This document shows, piece after piece, positions 28,668 through 42,928 of a DNA stretch of 64,000 nt; the stretch's first letter is position 1, and the number at the start of each line of letters is the position of its first letter. Both the position numbers and the translations under genes were made by a program. The notes under the pieces were generated by a model that worked only from the letters and a program-made list of their open reading frames with translations, ran no database searches and had not been told where the DNA came from. Source of the stretch: Paramacrobiotus metropolitanus (taxonomy: Eukaryota; Tardigrada; Eutardigrada; Parachela; Macrobiotidae); contig NW_026570222.1 of the NCBI RefSeq assembly GCF_019649055.1, positions 3,720,001 to 3,784,000 of the forward strand, read 5' to 3'.

Positions 28668-29615
28668 GATGTACAAGTCACAAGTGCACAAGCAAACGCG
28701 CAAGCGTCAGGCGAAAAACCGGGGTTTCTAAGGCCTAAGCTCGAAACTCAAACCCTTCGTTAAGATTCAAGAAAGCTTCGCTTGTTAAAGGGAAACTAGA
28801 GGGAAACTGAAGGCCAAGTAATGTAATAAAGTCGTAAGACCTAAGAGTTCGTTGGCGGAAATTAAAACTACAAACTACAGTGTAAATGACGGAAACCGCT
28901 TTTCGCTAAAAGAGGCTAAAAGATTGGTAAAGTTAAGTTGGGATTTTAGAAAATTTAGAAAATCAGTTTGACGTCACGAAATGTGCGCAGAGAGCTGTAG
29001 CGGTAAGTCACAAGTCGTGTAACGCACCACCACTTGATGGGGACACACTACTTATCGTTAATGTATGCAAGCGCAATAATTCTACTTATAGGCTTGCCGC
29101 CGCAAATATTTATCTAATAATATGCTTCCATATAATTATTAGTAATAAAAATAGGTATATGGAATACCGAATACCGTGATAAACTTTATCTGGCGGCCAT
29201 TAATTTATCGATAAAAAATAAAAATTTACAAAAAAGCATGATAAAATCATTATGCTGCCCAGCTGTGCAGCACAATGAGGCATTGTCCCCATCCCCCAAA
29301 TGTGTGCGGCTCGTGTTGATCCGGCGCTGTGCAGCACAGACACAACCAAAACAAAGAACAGCGGAGAGCGCGCATTTATCCACAACCAGAAGTCAAACTA
29401 ATGAGAGCCCTCACTTCTCTGCTTTTGAAGTTTTAATTTGTAAATGTTTACTTGGGTTGATTTCTTGACGATTTCTTATAAATTGATTTCTTGACAATTA
29501 CAGAAAGTAGTGAGGAAACTTGAAGAGCAGCCGGAATAGCGGTCACCGACGGAATCATTGCGAAGTACTTGCTGTGCGAATTCGATCTTGCGAGGATTCC
29601 GAACGTGCGACAGAT
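28668..29615. other. Divergent promoter region, Maf-like / PARP1
   Basis: 0.95 kb between two divergent start codons. It should hold both promoters. I see no recognisable exon. The overlapping minus-strand frames at 29186-29385 look like chance. Confidence 0.45.
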
Positions 29616-32600
29616 ATGGACAGCAGCTGGGTTTATCGGGCCGAATATTCCCTCAGTGATCGATCGTCCTGCAAAGGCTGCAAAAATGGGATTGGGAAGG
29701 ATGTCGTGCGACTGTGTATCATGGTGCAGGTATGCAGTGCATTGTAGTTTTGTTTTGCCACAGTGGTTGTAATAGCATAGCTGACGTAGCAATCTTGAAA
29801 GACTGTTCCGCGCTGTGTTCTGTTATCTTTTTCTTGTATTCTGACATTTCCGGCTCCACCTATAAACACTTTTTGCTAAGTTGTAGTTTCAAAACTACTA
29901 TTGTTAAAGCGATCTTGTGAGTCTGAGACTGTTTTATTTCTGGGGTTTCGGTTGTTGTTCGTAGTCTGGCTTCCACGATGGTAAAGATGCGCACTGGCAC
30001 CATCCACACTGCTTTTTCAAGAAGAAGCCCAGTGTAAATGTGGATGAAATCTGGCATTTCCATGATCTTCGTTGGGACGACCAACAGCGTATTCGACGAC
30101 TAGCGGCGGGAAAAAGCGCAAAAATTGAGGAAGAGGATGAAGATTCAGATGACGAACCGAAGCCAATCAAAAATGGGTTCGTAGCAGCATATGCATTATG
30201 CAGTTTATGTACAGTTCGCTTGAAGAGTTTGTTTCGAGTCTAGTAGAACAGTGTGAACTTGTAAGAATTTCGGTTGTACTCATATTGGGCAGTTGTTAAT
30301 TATCACCTCAGCGTAATGAATATTTACGTAACATTGACTCAGGGAAGGCAAACGGGGAAAAAGTTCCGCGGGGAAAGCTTCTGCACAAAAGAAACGGAAA
30401 ACAGAGAGCAGTGTGGTCGATGCAGATTGGAAGAAGCAGATTGACATGATTTGGGAATGTAAAGATGCGATTGCAAAGATGTCTAGCAAAGATCTGAAGG
30501 CTCTGTTGGAGGAGAACGACCAACATGTGCCTGTGACATCCAAGGTGCGTCTTTAATCTTTTCCTTGATAATTTGTTCGGAAATGTTTTCACTAACGTTA
30601 TTCTTGCGTTCTGACGTACATCAGTGGGTGGGTGGGTGGTAGGTATTAAGTACTGTTCTGTTACAGTGGCTCATTTGAGTCATGGTTTTGCAGGTGGCTG
30701 ATAGAGTGGTAGATATGTTGCTGTTTGGAGCTACTGCGAAATGTCAACAGTGCTCGTCTGATCGTGGCCACATTGTAGTAAGGTAAGTAAAGGATCCGTC
30801 TGAGACTCTGAGGCTATCGAGTTTGGGCGATATTCCGTAATTTTGGATAACCTTGAATTTCTTAGTGCCGACGCTTACTATTGTATTGGCCAAGTGAGCG
30901 ATTGGGCCAAATGCGACTATAAAACGCAGAAGCCGGCGCGGAATAATGTGACGATTCCTGAGAAACTTCTGGAGAAATACGAGTTTCTGTAAGTTACTGA
31001 CTTAAACATTCGATATTATCGATTGCTGGTCTACTACTGCGGAGAATGATGATTGTTTTCTTCGTTACTGTAATGGTGGTTTTTTATATCATTACACACC
31101 GAAGTCAGCTTGTGTGTTACAGCATATTCAGCACGAGTAACGAATTTGTTTTAATGGTATTTATAGTGTTTACTTTAGATTTGAACATTTGAAATTTTAT
31201 TAGGAGCAACTACTTGCCGCCTAAGTCGCGTTACCGAATGTTTCCTAAATGCTTTGCTATGACGATTGCCAATGGCGAGGGAAGTGGGGCGAGTGCATCT
31301 GCCAGATCCGGCTCAACTGTAGTGGATGGTCCTTCCACGTCTAAATCACCATACTCAAACGGTTCTGGAAAAAAAGTTGCTCCAGCGCCAAAAGTGTGAG
31401 CAGACGAGTTCCGTAGTATCGTTATGAGCTGCTCTCTGCCATAGGTTTCTTGTTTTACAGAAAAAAACTGAATGTGAAACAGCCGCTTAAGGGCATGAAG
31501 GTTGGAGCAGTCGGCAAGCTATCTATGACAAGAGCTGCGATTCAAAAGACGGTGACGGATTTGGGTGGAACGTTTGTGGCCAAGGCATCTGGGGATACTT
31601 TAGTCGTTATTTCCGACAGTAGTAGGTCATCTGCACAGTAGCAACTGCGAGGCTTAACTGTATTTGCACGGAGTTTCACCTCGTCCTCGTAGACGCTATC
31701 GCAAGCCGACCTGTCATGTTGGAAATGGCGGAAGTGTGCCATGTTCATGTAGTTCCCGTTGAATTCTTGGACGAATGCTCATCTGAAAGACTACATACGG
31801 AAGACGAATTGGCTGCCCTTATTGAAAGGGTTAAGATTAATCCATGGAAGGCTAGCAACGTAGGATTCAAAACTTTTTTTTCGGCACAGGATATTTTGAA
31901 TTACTTCAAGTTGGAACTTTTGTAGCCATTAGTACGTATTCACGCGAAAGAAGCTGGGGCTGAACCACTCCCCAGTGGCCTTTCAAGCACCGAAATGCAT
32001 CGACTGCAGGAAGAGAAAAAAAGTGAGTCGTATCTTGTTTTGTGGTTAGTTGTTTAAACTTACAGTAAAGTGTCGTTGTTGCATAACCAATCTACGCATG
32101 CTGTGTTGCCTGTCAAGTGGGACTTGCTATCTGCGAATTACCACTAGGCATACTGCTACATAATATGCAGCACTCTTCTTTTGAGGAGGAATAATCAAAC
32201 ACATATTTTTCTACAGATACGGAGTGTACAAATAATTCATGCTGAATTTGTCTAACGTTATGTACGTGCTTTTGTAGCTGCGATGATGTACGCACTGGAT
32301 GATAATAAGATGAAAGTAATCGTTAAGAACGGCGGTGCAGTCGATCCACAGAGTGGCCTGGATGAGGACACTCACAGCGTTCTCAAAGAAAATGGGACAG
32401 TGTACGCATGTGTTTTGGCCAAGGTGAAAATTTTCAAACAAGAATTCGTAAATGTATGACGAAAGAGCATGAAGGACGCTGTACCCAATGTGGTTTGACT
32501 TTTTAGGCCGATGTTCAAATGGGATCGAATTCATTCTATAAGATGCAGATTATACAGCGTGATAATAAACCTGTCTACCATTTTTTCCGGTCCTGGGGAA

Positions 32601-35093
32601 GGATTGGCACAACAATTGGGGGAGATATTATCTTGGAGACAGATAAGGATGACGCTGTTGAACAGTTCGAGTTCCATTTTAAGGACAAAACTGGCAATGA
32701 GTGGGCAGATAAACAGAATTTTCAAAAAAAGCCGGGAAAATACTTTGTAATGGATCTTGATTTTGGAGAGGTTGGTGGATTATTTTGTCTAGTTGTACGT
32801 GCATTGCTGGAGTAAGGCAGTTTACATTTTTTTGACTTTTTGTAATTACATATCGCGTTGCTTGCCGAAGTATGCGTAATTTTTTAAAACCAGTGAAACC
32901 GGACAACAGTAGATAATGTAGACTCGGATACTAGCTGCCACAATAGTGCGGCTTTTTGTTATGTTGTCACTTGTACTCGTATGACGATGTGGGACGTCGG
33001 AAACAATATTTTGTGTAAGTGCATACTCTTATGGTTGCAGGACGAAACAGTCGAAGAATACGCAGTCGCACCAGGGAGCAAAACAAAGTTGGCCGGACCT
33101 ATACAAGAACTGATTAAAATGATCTTCGATGTTGAAGAAATGAAGAAAACAATGAAAGCGTTTGAGGTCAGCGAAAGTAGGGATGAAATTACGGAAGTGC
33201 TTTCAAAAAATATATGCAAATAGCGGGAAACTTGATCCTTTATTGTATTTGCAGATTGACCTGAAAAAAATGCCGTTGGGAAAGTTGTCGCGACGGCAGA
33301 TTACAGATGCCATGAAGGTGTTGAATGACCTGCAGTCACTGATTCAAGCTGGCGAGCGTCTTAATTCGCCTAAATATATTGATGGATCCAACAGATTTTT
33401 CACTTTTATTCCCCACGTATTTTCCGCTGGCGGCGCAACTGTGCTAAATAAAACAGAGGACATTAAGGTACAGTACAGTACTTGTACGCTCTGCTGCTTT
33501 TATCAGCTTTGGTGCAACGTGAAGGAAAAAACTGGCACAGAATGGTGTATGAGCATACAGAATTACATAACTTTACCGGAACTACAGGCTAAACTGGACA
33601 TGCTGGACAATCTTCTGGAAATTGAAGTGGCATTTAGCATTCTGCGCAGTGGTAATCGTGGCTCTGATCAAGATCCACTGGACCAGGTACGGCAGCTTCT
33701 TAGTTTTGTATTAGATAAGTGAGGCAATAAGGGGGGTTTTATGTTTTTTTTTAATGATAACCGACTGCAATAAGAACGACTTGTTTTTGGATTCACGTTT
33801 GTAAGTATTATTCAAATTTTAGCACTATGAGAAGCTGAAATGTGACTTGGAAGTGGTGAAGAAGAAGAGTTGGGATTACGAAATGGTGCAGCGATACATC
33901 CGCAATACACATGCTGCGACTCATTCCACTTATAAACTGGAACTGCTGGACGTGCGTAGTGCAGTCGTAATTTCACATTTTCTGTCACTTATTTCGGTTT
34001 TTCGTTTTTAGGTATTCAAGGTGCGGCGATCAGGGGAAAGCGCTCGCTTTGCTGAATTCCAGGAGCTAAACAACCATAAGCTCTTATGGCACGGTAGCCG
34101 CACTACAAATTTTGGTAATAAATTTTACAGTGCAGATCTGTCTGGAAATAAAGGAGTAAATATGTTATACCATATTATATTACATCATGATTCGTATTGT
34201 TGCCTTCCAGCTGGGATCTTGTCGCAAGGGTTGAGAATTGCTCCACCAGAAGCTCCTGTGGTGGGTGTCGCAGTTTAATATGCATAAAATTTGCTTAAAA
34301 TCTGTTGATCAATTTTTTTGGTTTTAGACCGGGTATATGTTCGGAAAAGGGGTTTATTTCGCTGGTAATTTTTTCTTCTTGGTTTGCTTTCGAGTTAGTG
34401 CTTGAGAATGCGGAATACATACATGTGGACTTGTCTAGACATGGTATCAAAGAGTGCCAATTACTGCTTCACTTCCCAAGAAAATAACGTGGGATTGTTG
34501 CTCCTGTCCGATGTGGCATTGGGCAAAATGTAGGTACTGCATGGGTACAAATTGTCAGTGCCTTTTACCCAGCGATTAGATCAGCAGAAGTTCATTGTTT
34601 CTTGCTTCTCAGGAAACCTTTGAACGACGCCGAATGCATTACCCGTCTGTCACCGGAATTTCAGAGCGTCAAGGGATGTGGTGCAACTTATCCCAATCCG
34701 GAGCAGAGTGAATATATTCATTCCTTCACTGAAACTCCTGAAGCGTTTGACCTTGTTCCAGCAGAATCAGGCGCAGTGCAAGCCGGTAACGGTCAGCAGT
34801 AATTTATGGAAAAATCTCAACTGTCTAATGCTTACACTGCGTCATATAATGAATCGGTTGATTGTAGCTAAAAGGACAATCTTATTGAAATTCCCTGTGG
34901 ACTACCCATGACTGCCAGCATTCGGTCCTCGTTACTGTACAACGAATATATTGTATACAAAGAGGTACTACTTAATTGAGTTTCCTCCTTATTGTTTTAT
35001 GGGTCTAAGACTCTAACAATAAGTCATATTTTGCAGGCCCAAGTGAATCTGCGTTATTTGGTTAAAGTGAAATTCAGTTACGGACGTTATTGA
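29616..35093 (+). CDS. PARP1: Poly(ADP-ribose) polymerase 1, lacking zinc finger 2
   Basis: Nuclear DNA-break sensor that builds poly(ADP-ribose) from NAD+. Twenty-two exons: 29616-29729, 29965-30176, 30343-30544, 30694-30782, 30866-30988, 31204-31395, 31461-31621, 31693-31859, 31926-32022, 32278-32423, 32507-32770, 33041-33166, 33255-33467, 33588-33686, 33823-33951, 34012-34114, 34211-34260, 34328-34364, 34439-34529, 34613 to about 34775, 34875-34964 and 35037-35093; about 974 aa. Domains: one PARP-type zinc finger ([13 protein letters not shown] ... HWHHPHC), PADR1 with the third zinc site (CQQC ... AYYC ... KCDYKT), BRCT, WGR ([14 protein letters not shown]), helical domain ([15 protein letters not shown]) and catalytic domain. 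His ([11 protein letters not shown]), Tyr (SKSANYC) and Glu ([11 protein letters not shown]) are present. The end of the twentieth exon is uncertain: the phase needs an unusual GTGCAA donor. Confidence 0.94.
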
Positions 35094-35731
35094 ATCTGGA
35101 ATGTGTTTACTGCGACTGGAATACTGGGACATTCTGAACCACGCTACGATATTTTACAGCGAATTAGAGATTTTTTCCAGTTACAATATATGGAGAAGTG
35201 GTTTTTTGTTCGATATAGCTGGCACTGGGCGCTGCCTTTGCAGTAAAATGGCAGAAAGTAAAATACCTACTATTGATCGTGATGTTGGTTTAATATGGGG
35301 TTTTATGTTGATAAACGTTGCTCATGATACAGTACTGATGATAGTAAGATCCTTTTTTTTGTTGGTTGATCGTAAATGCTGATTTCCCAAGTTGTGTTTT
35401 GAGTACTATAAACTGATACGTTGTTTTTTACTTAGTTTATGCTTGTCTGATAATTATATTTCTAAAATGCTTTGTGCTCGAAATGAACAAGCAGACCTAA
35501 TGCGATGTCGCCAATAAAGAATTTTCTGTTTAGTAAATTTCCGTAACTGGCGCTGGAAATGTATACGATAATGCACAACAGCGCATGTCCAGTTTTACCA
35601 AGTTCGCCATTTTTTGTTTTAAAACAAAACCGAATGCGAAACTGACACGCTATGTTGAGATTTATGAGAATCATCACGTGATTGATTTTTCGCTAGCATC
35701 GCGGATATTCCTGCTTGCGAACACTTATCCC
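35094..35731. other. Convergent intergenic region, PARP1 / KIAA1143-like
   Basis: Holds the 3' UTRs of the two convergent genes. No exon is recognised; the frames at 35101-35382 and 35462-35677 have no domain. Confidence 0.5.
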
Positions 35732-37433
<1,702 letters not shown>

Positions 37434-38419
37434 ATGGATTATTTATTTGGACTGCGACGAGGACAAAAAACGTTCAAGGTATTGAATAATGAATATGATG
37501 GCAACTCGATCGCACGGTTGAAATGTTCACAGCCAGCCCGTGTTTCTTCACAATTTTCAGCCCCGAAAAAGTATTCCTGAAGGAACGCATCGCCATGATC
37601 TGTCGAAGCACGCCGAGGCCACGTTGGGTAGCGGAGCTGATCTGCGACAAGCTGTACAATTGCCTGACGGAGAAGATCTGAACGAATGGGTTGCAGTGCA
37701 CATCGTCGATTTCTTCAATCAGATTTCTATGTTGTATGGTACGATCACTGAATTCTGCACGGTCCAGAAGTGTCCTGTGATGTCCGCTGGACCAAAGTAC
37801 GAGTATCACTGGGCCGATGGACAAACGGTGAAAAAACCTATCAAGTGTTCCGCACCGCAGGTAGAGCTTCAGTAAGGCTGACAGTCATTATGATCGACTT
37901 TTCAGCTAATTATTTTATCGCATATGTTTATTTTACGCGCGCACCAGGGTAGATTCATTTCATGAGTGCCCTTGTTTGTCAAAAATGGCTTTATTCAAGC
38001 CGTTTTAAATTTCGATCCAATCGCCTCGACATCGCAGTGCAAATGTGGTAGTCTGATAATAATGCATTTTTCACGCTTTATAGTACATTGACTACCTGAT
38101 GACTTGGGTGCAAGATCAGCTTGATGACGAAACCCTGTTTCCTTCCAAGATTGGAGTACCATTCCCAAAGAATTTTCTGTCAACAGCGAAGACAATTCTC
38201 AAGCGACTATTTCGTGTCTATGCACACGTTTATCATCAGCACTTCGAGGATGTGATTGCGCTGGAGGAGGAGGCGCATCTCAACACCTCGTTCAAACATT
38301 TCACGTTTTTCATCCAGGAGTTCAACTTGGTTGATAAGAAAGAACTAGCTCCATTGCAGGAGCTCATTGATAAACTGATTTCCAAAGGCAGCAGCAGTCA
38401 TCCTTCGGGCTCGCGGTGA
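37434..38419 (+). CDS. MOB1: MOB kinase activator 1 (Mats)
   Basis: Adaptor that binds and activates LATS/NDR kinases in the Hippo pathway. Three exons: 37434-37478, 37561-37860 and 38084-38419, giving 226 aa (vertebrate MOB1 is 216). Exon 1 gives MDYLFGLRRGQKTFK. Exon 2 has PEGTHRHDLSKHAEATLGSG, LPDGEDLNEWVAVH, FFNQISMLYGTITEFCT, CPVMSAGPKYEYHWADG and KKPIKCSAPQ. Exon 3 has DYLMTWVQDQLDDETLFPSK, the HVYHQHF zinc-site histidines, and EEEAHLNTSFKHFTFFIQEF. The two cysteines (in FCT and CPVMSAG) and the two histidines that bind zinc in MOB proteins are all there. The C-terminus has a short Ser-rich extension (GSSSHPSGSR). Confidence 0.96.
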
Positions 38420-39344
38420 TATTCCGTAGCGCTTTAAGCAGTTATTTACCTGTCAATGCATCTCGTTATTCAGTTGCATTCTTTTATAAGTATGTTTTCG
38501 CGCTTTTAAAGAGCGGCTATTTTGCTTTTTTGGTGTATAATTGTTGAGAATCTGCTTTTAAATTTTTATCTGTTGTAGAGATTAAGTAAATTCATACTGG
38601 TTTATGTTTATTTATCTTCCTTGTTGTTGCCCGTTCATAAAAAACCAGTTGCATTTCGAATTAATCATTCGTACGGTAAATAAGAATTAACTGATAGAAA
38701 TTCGATTTCTCTCTAAAGGTAAGTTTAGATAATTACTAGATAACGGAACGGAACTTAGATAATTACTAGTATGTGAATAACTTCAAATAAGTATATATGT
38801 ATGGGTTTTAGATAAGCTTTGCTTCATGTTTTAATGATTTTCCCATTTTGTAATTTTGACTGCCTACTCTAGTACTTTAATTTATTTTATGGTAATCAGG
38901 CGATTTACAATAGACTTGCTTTAACTTAAAGTATTATTATTACTAGTAAGAGTAAAAGAAAAACATGAAATTCCACAGCTGATCGCTCCAGATACAAATA
39001 TTAAATATTTTACTAAATCGTAAACGTCGGTACAATAGTACAGTATGCGCGCAGTAACAGTGGATGTAATCATGTACCTATTAAATCTGCCATGAGGAGC
39101 ATACACTTACAGTAGATAGTCAAATACTGTAATACGCAGTTTGTGTATCCGTTCAAACTTCAAAGTGATCAGTGATGCCAAAATTATTATTCCATTTGTT
39201 CCTTCACAAATTTGTTGTTTTTGAAAGAAGATACGCACATGATCGTACTTATACATTTCACAGCCAGAAAAATCTTCTCTGCAAATAGATATTGTTTTTA
39301 AATTATGATTTTCTAGCTGGATTTGCGCATTTGGCATTGCTAAA
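38420..39344. other. Intergenic region, MOB1 / NDUFA9
   Basis: AT-rich, about 0.9 kb. Holds the MOB1 3' UTR and the NDUFA9 promoter. No exon is recognised. Confidence 0.5.
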
Positions 39345-41852
39345 ATGAAAGCTGCAAGAGGTACTTTGTACATTTTGCTGCACTAGGAGCGCACTTGTGC
39401 CATATATGCTCGCCCTCGCTTGCTTTCAGTCTGTTTAGTTTCGTCCATGTTTTCCAGGCTTGGAACTTTGGAGAGGAATTTATGGGGTAAAAGCCACTAG
39501 CCCTCTGCTAGCCGTAACCTGCCGGAATGACACGAGCAAGCGCTTCCAGCATCCTCACAATCCTGCGCAGGGCCAGTCGGGAGACATCGGCGTCGTCCCG
39601 GACATACCCACCTCCGCGAAGTCCAGCACCCTGGGAAACTTAAAACGCGGTGAGCCTTCCATGAGCACTGGCTTTGTATGGTGTTTGGCGATTGCATTTT
39701 GATTAGTGGATTGATGGCAGGTCGAGGAGGACGTTCTTCGTTTAGTGGCGTGGTGGCTACGGTTTTTGGCGCATCGGGCTTTCTTGGCGGAGCCGTTTCT
39801 AACCAGCTGGGTAAAATATAAGTTTGCTGTGTAAAAACAATTCGCACAAATTTGTGCATTGCAGATTGGTAAATCAATTAATTTACTTATTCGAAAATGC
39901 ATGTATTTTGGAGTTAATGAATATGTCTGCATGTGTGTGAGTGCTGGGAAATAAAGTAGCGTTGAATTTCTTATGTTTTTCGTTAACGATGTCTTTTACC
40001 TTTTCCAGGAAAAATTGGTAGCCAGCTGATCATTGCCCATCGCTGCGATCCGTACGATGTGCGGCATATTAAGGTTATGGGCGATCTGGGACAAGTTTTG
40101 TTCCAGTACTGCGATATCCGTGATGAAGCCGCCGTGAAAAGAAGCATGAAATACTCCAACGTCGTAATCAATCTTATTGGCCGCGATTACGAAACCAAGT
40201 AGGAATAATAGCATGTGAAGCGCGATGCAATATACATAGATAATTGGTTAGGGTTTGTTTTTGGAAAACCGATGTGACGTTTGAGCACTTTTAAGAGACT
40301 AAAAATAATGTCAGAGTAAGTACTACGTAGTTCTTAGTTTGATTGACAATAAGATTGACGGATTTTGTTATTGTACTTGCAATTGCTGGATTTTTAGAAG
40401 GCTAAATTTAGATTAACTTATTCTAGCGTTCAGTGCGTGTTTTTTAGGAATTTTACTTTCGAGCAAGTGCATGTGGAAGGAGCTCGCCGGATAGCGCGGG
40501 CCGCTAAGGAAGCGGGTGTTGAACGGTTAATTCATTTTTCGGCTCTTAATGCCTCGGAAAACCCAACACCGATCTTGATGAAGAAGGGCTCGGAATTTTT
40601 GAAATCCAAAGTAAACTCTTATGATTATTCCATATTACGATTTTTATTTGGCCATTGTCGTGACTTTTTGGTGCCGTGCGTAGGCACGCGGGGAGAAAGC
40701 CGTGTTGGAAGAATTTCCCAATGCTACAATATTTCGTCCAGCGGATATCTTCGGTACAAACGACAGGTTTATAATGTATTACCGCTATTGGCTGAGGCGC
40801 AACGTTAAATGGATGCCGATGTACAAATGGGGTGAAGCAACGATCAAACAGCCTGTTTTCGTAAGTAGTATTGCATCGACTGTTCTAATAATTTTCATGA
40901 TGCTGTTAGTTTAAACGGTGCGGCACGTGCAAATTCAGAATGGTTTTATCTCGTTGACTTTAGGTTGGTGATGTGGCTCGTGCTGTTGCGAATGCCGTAA
41001 CTGATCCGGACTCTATTGGAAAAATTTACGAAGCAGTGGGGTAGAGTTACTTGTGGTGCACCCTTTCTGCATTGCATAGTTTAAATTGAGTTGTTTCTGC
41101 AGGCCGAGAAGGTACGTGCTGGCTGACTTGGTGGACTGGTTTTATCAGGTTATGAGACGATCGCCAGAAATGTGGGGATACCGAAGAACGCCCCTTGACC
41201 CAATTTCACGGTATGCCTGGGAAGTATTTTGGTTGAGTCTACTTTAAAATTTTGCACGCGGAATATGCTGCTCGGCACATGTGGTACTGTTAAAATCGTT
41301 TGCACTTAAACAAGGAAAATAACATGTAATAGTCAACGCCCGCAGCCGCAGAGTTGCGAAGAGTAATATGCAGGCGAAAGAATCGAAAAGCAACTTTTCA
41401 CACCACAAAGGCACATTTTAAACTGCAGCCGCTCGTTCTTGATTACACTAAATTTAATTTGCTTGCAGGCTCAAGCACAAGATGTTCGACATCTTCGCTT
41501 ACAGAAATCCTCACCTTACAACTGAACGAGCCGAGCGTGAATATGTAACAGACAAGCGTGCCGGTACACTGCCAGACTTGGAAGCGTTGGGAATAAAGCC
41601 ACTCAAAACCATCGAGGAATATGCGCCATTTGTACTATATCCCTTTCGGGCATTTAATGATTATAACGATGAATTAGGTACTGCACTACTGCATAATTAA
41701 TTCTGTGCTACTTTGAGAATACTATTCAGTGACTTGTCTTCTAAGGTGAATTTCCTACGCCTCCCGATCCTCGCTATATGGAGGATGAACTACACACGGA
41801 GTTGTGGAAACTCTATCATCAGTCTCCAGAGCAGCAACTGCAAACCCGTTGA
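39345..41852 (+). CDS. NDUFA9: NADH dehydrogenase (complex I) 39-kDa subunit NDUFA9
   Basis: Mitochondrial accessory subunit of complex I with an SDR-type Rossmann fold that binds NADPH structurally. Ten exons: 39345-39360, 39458-39649, 39721-39810, 40009-40198, 40448-40610, 40684-40860, 40964-41040, 41103-41210, 41469-41677 and 41746-41852; 442 aa with consistent phases. The N-terminus (MKAARG ..., with few acidic residues) suits a mitochondrial presequence. Motifs: [10 protein letters not shown], then [20 protein letters not shown] (nucleotide loop GASGFLG), [59 protein letters not shown] and [15 protein letters not shown]. It is longer than the mammalian protein (377 aa), mainly at the N-terminus. 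Confidence 0.95.
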
Positions 41853-42342
41853 AACTGTCGAAGTGTAAATATATTATAATACAGCCTTAGGTTTGATTAA
41901 ATATTACGCAAAGCTGTTTTATTTTATTTCAGTTTTCATTCAATTATGAATTAGTTTATCTGTTAGCAACTACGTTTACTATTAATAACTTGTGTTGCTT
42001 ATCAGACCTGTTTTACTGAAATAAAAACGAGTGAACGTCGAAAAAAACTGTACATTTTATTTTTAGTTGTATCTTTAAACTCGCAAAAATTGCACTCACA
42101 AAAGTTATACGGGATGCAAGTAAACAGAATACACAGTTATCCGAAAGTAGATTTTTGCCGATGTGAATTAGCAGCAATATCCAAATCGGTACCGTAGTCA
42201 ACCAATCATTAAGTAATGTAGTAAAAAAGCATAAAATATCGTTATCAACCTATCACATCATGGTAATATCATTTTATTTTTCAAAGAGATTCACCCCTAA
42301 CTATTATCAAATTTCAGTAACTAGAGTAAATCACCGAAATGC
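41853..42342. other. Convergent intergenic region, NDUFA9 / ankyrin gene
   Basis: About 0.5 kb of 3' flank for both genes. An AATAAA signal lies at about 42020, within the NDUFA9 3' flank. Nothing else is seen. Confidence 0.5.
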
Positions 42343-42928
42343 CTAAGGTTCCAGATTCTTGCCGACAACATCAAACAAGTGTGCGTGCGGTCCGGATCGC
42401 CGCGCGATAACGAATGCCGTTTCCTTGGCATGAGATTCCAAATCTGGTTGTATACAAGGATGCAGTAAGAGTAAACGGAGCAAGTCTCCAGCATTTTTAT
42501 CGCTGGCAGCCAAGTGCAGCGGCGTCAGACCCATACTTGTCTGCGCATTAACATCCGCACCATTGTGCAAGAGCAAACGAGCCACTTGCAGGGAATTCCA
42601 GCGACATGCGCTATGTAGGGACTGCCAACCGTCTTTGGTTACAAGAGAAACACTGGCACCACGGGACAGCAGCTCTCTGGCCGCGTCCAGATGGTTGTTG
42701 TAACTGGCGCGGTGTAGAGCGGTGTATCCGTCGGAATCTTGGACAGCGATCAGATCAGGAGCTCCGTCGAGGATTTCGCGGATAATATCCACGGTTGTGC
42801 TCCGCAGCATACAATAGTCGGTCTGGTAACGATTTAATTGTGTTCGGATCAATAACTGGAGCCTCCTCTTCGTCGGTATCGAACTCATCAGACAGCATGC
42901 GACTTAATTGTTCTGGTCCGGAAATCAT
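42343..42928 (-). CDS. ANKRD49-like ankyrin repeat protein, split over two frames
   Basis: Small ankyrin-repeat protein; function in invertebrates is not known. The body (minus strand, stop at 42343) reads GYTALHRASYNNHLDAAREL, DGWQSLHSACRWNSLQVARL, LLHNGADVNAQTSMGLTPLH and ETAFVIARRSGPHAHLFDVV, a close match to vertebrate ANKRD49 through its last repeat. The expected acidic N-terminus (DEFDTDEEEAPVIDPNTIK, then LPDRLLYAAEHN) is also present, starting at ATG 42928, but in another frame. The switch lies at about 42793-42803, where about four residues of the first ankyrin helix are missing. The body frame has its own ATG at 42888 and would give a 181-aa protein with a different, basic N-terminus. 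There is no room for an intron. It could be an indel error, a decayed gene or a real overprinted start. Confidence 0.8.
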
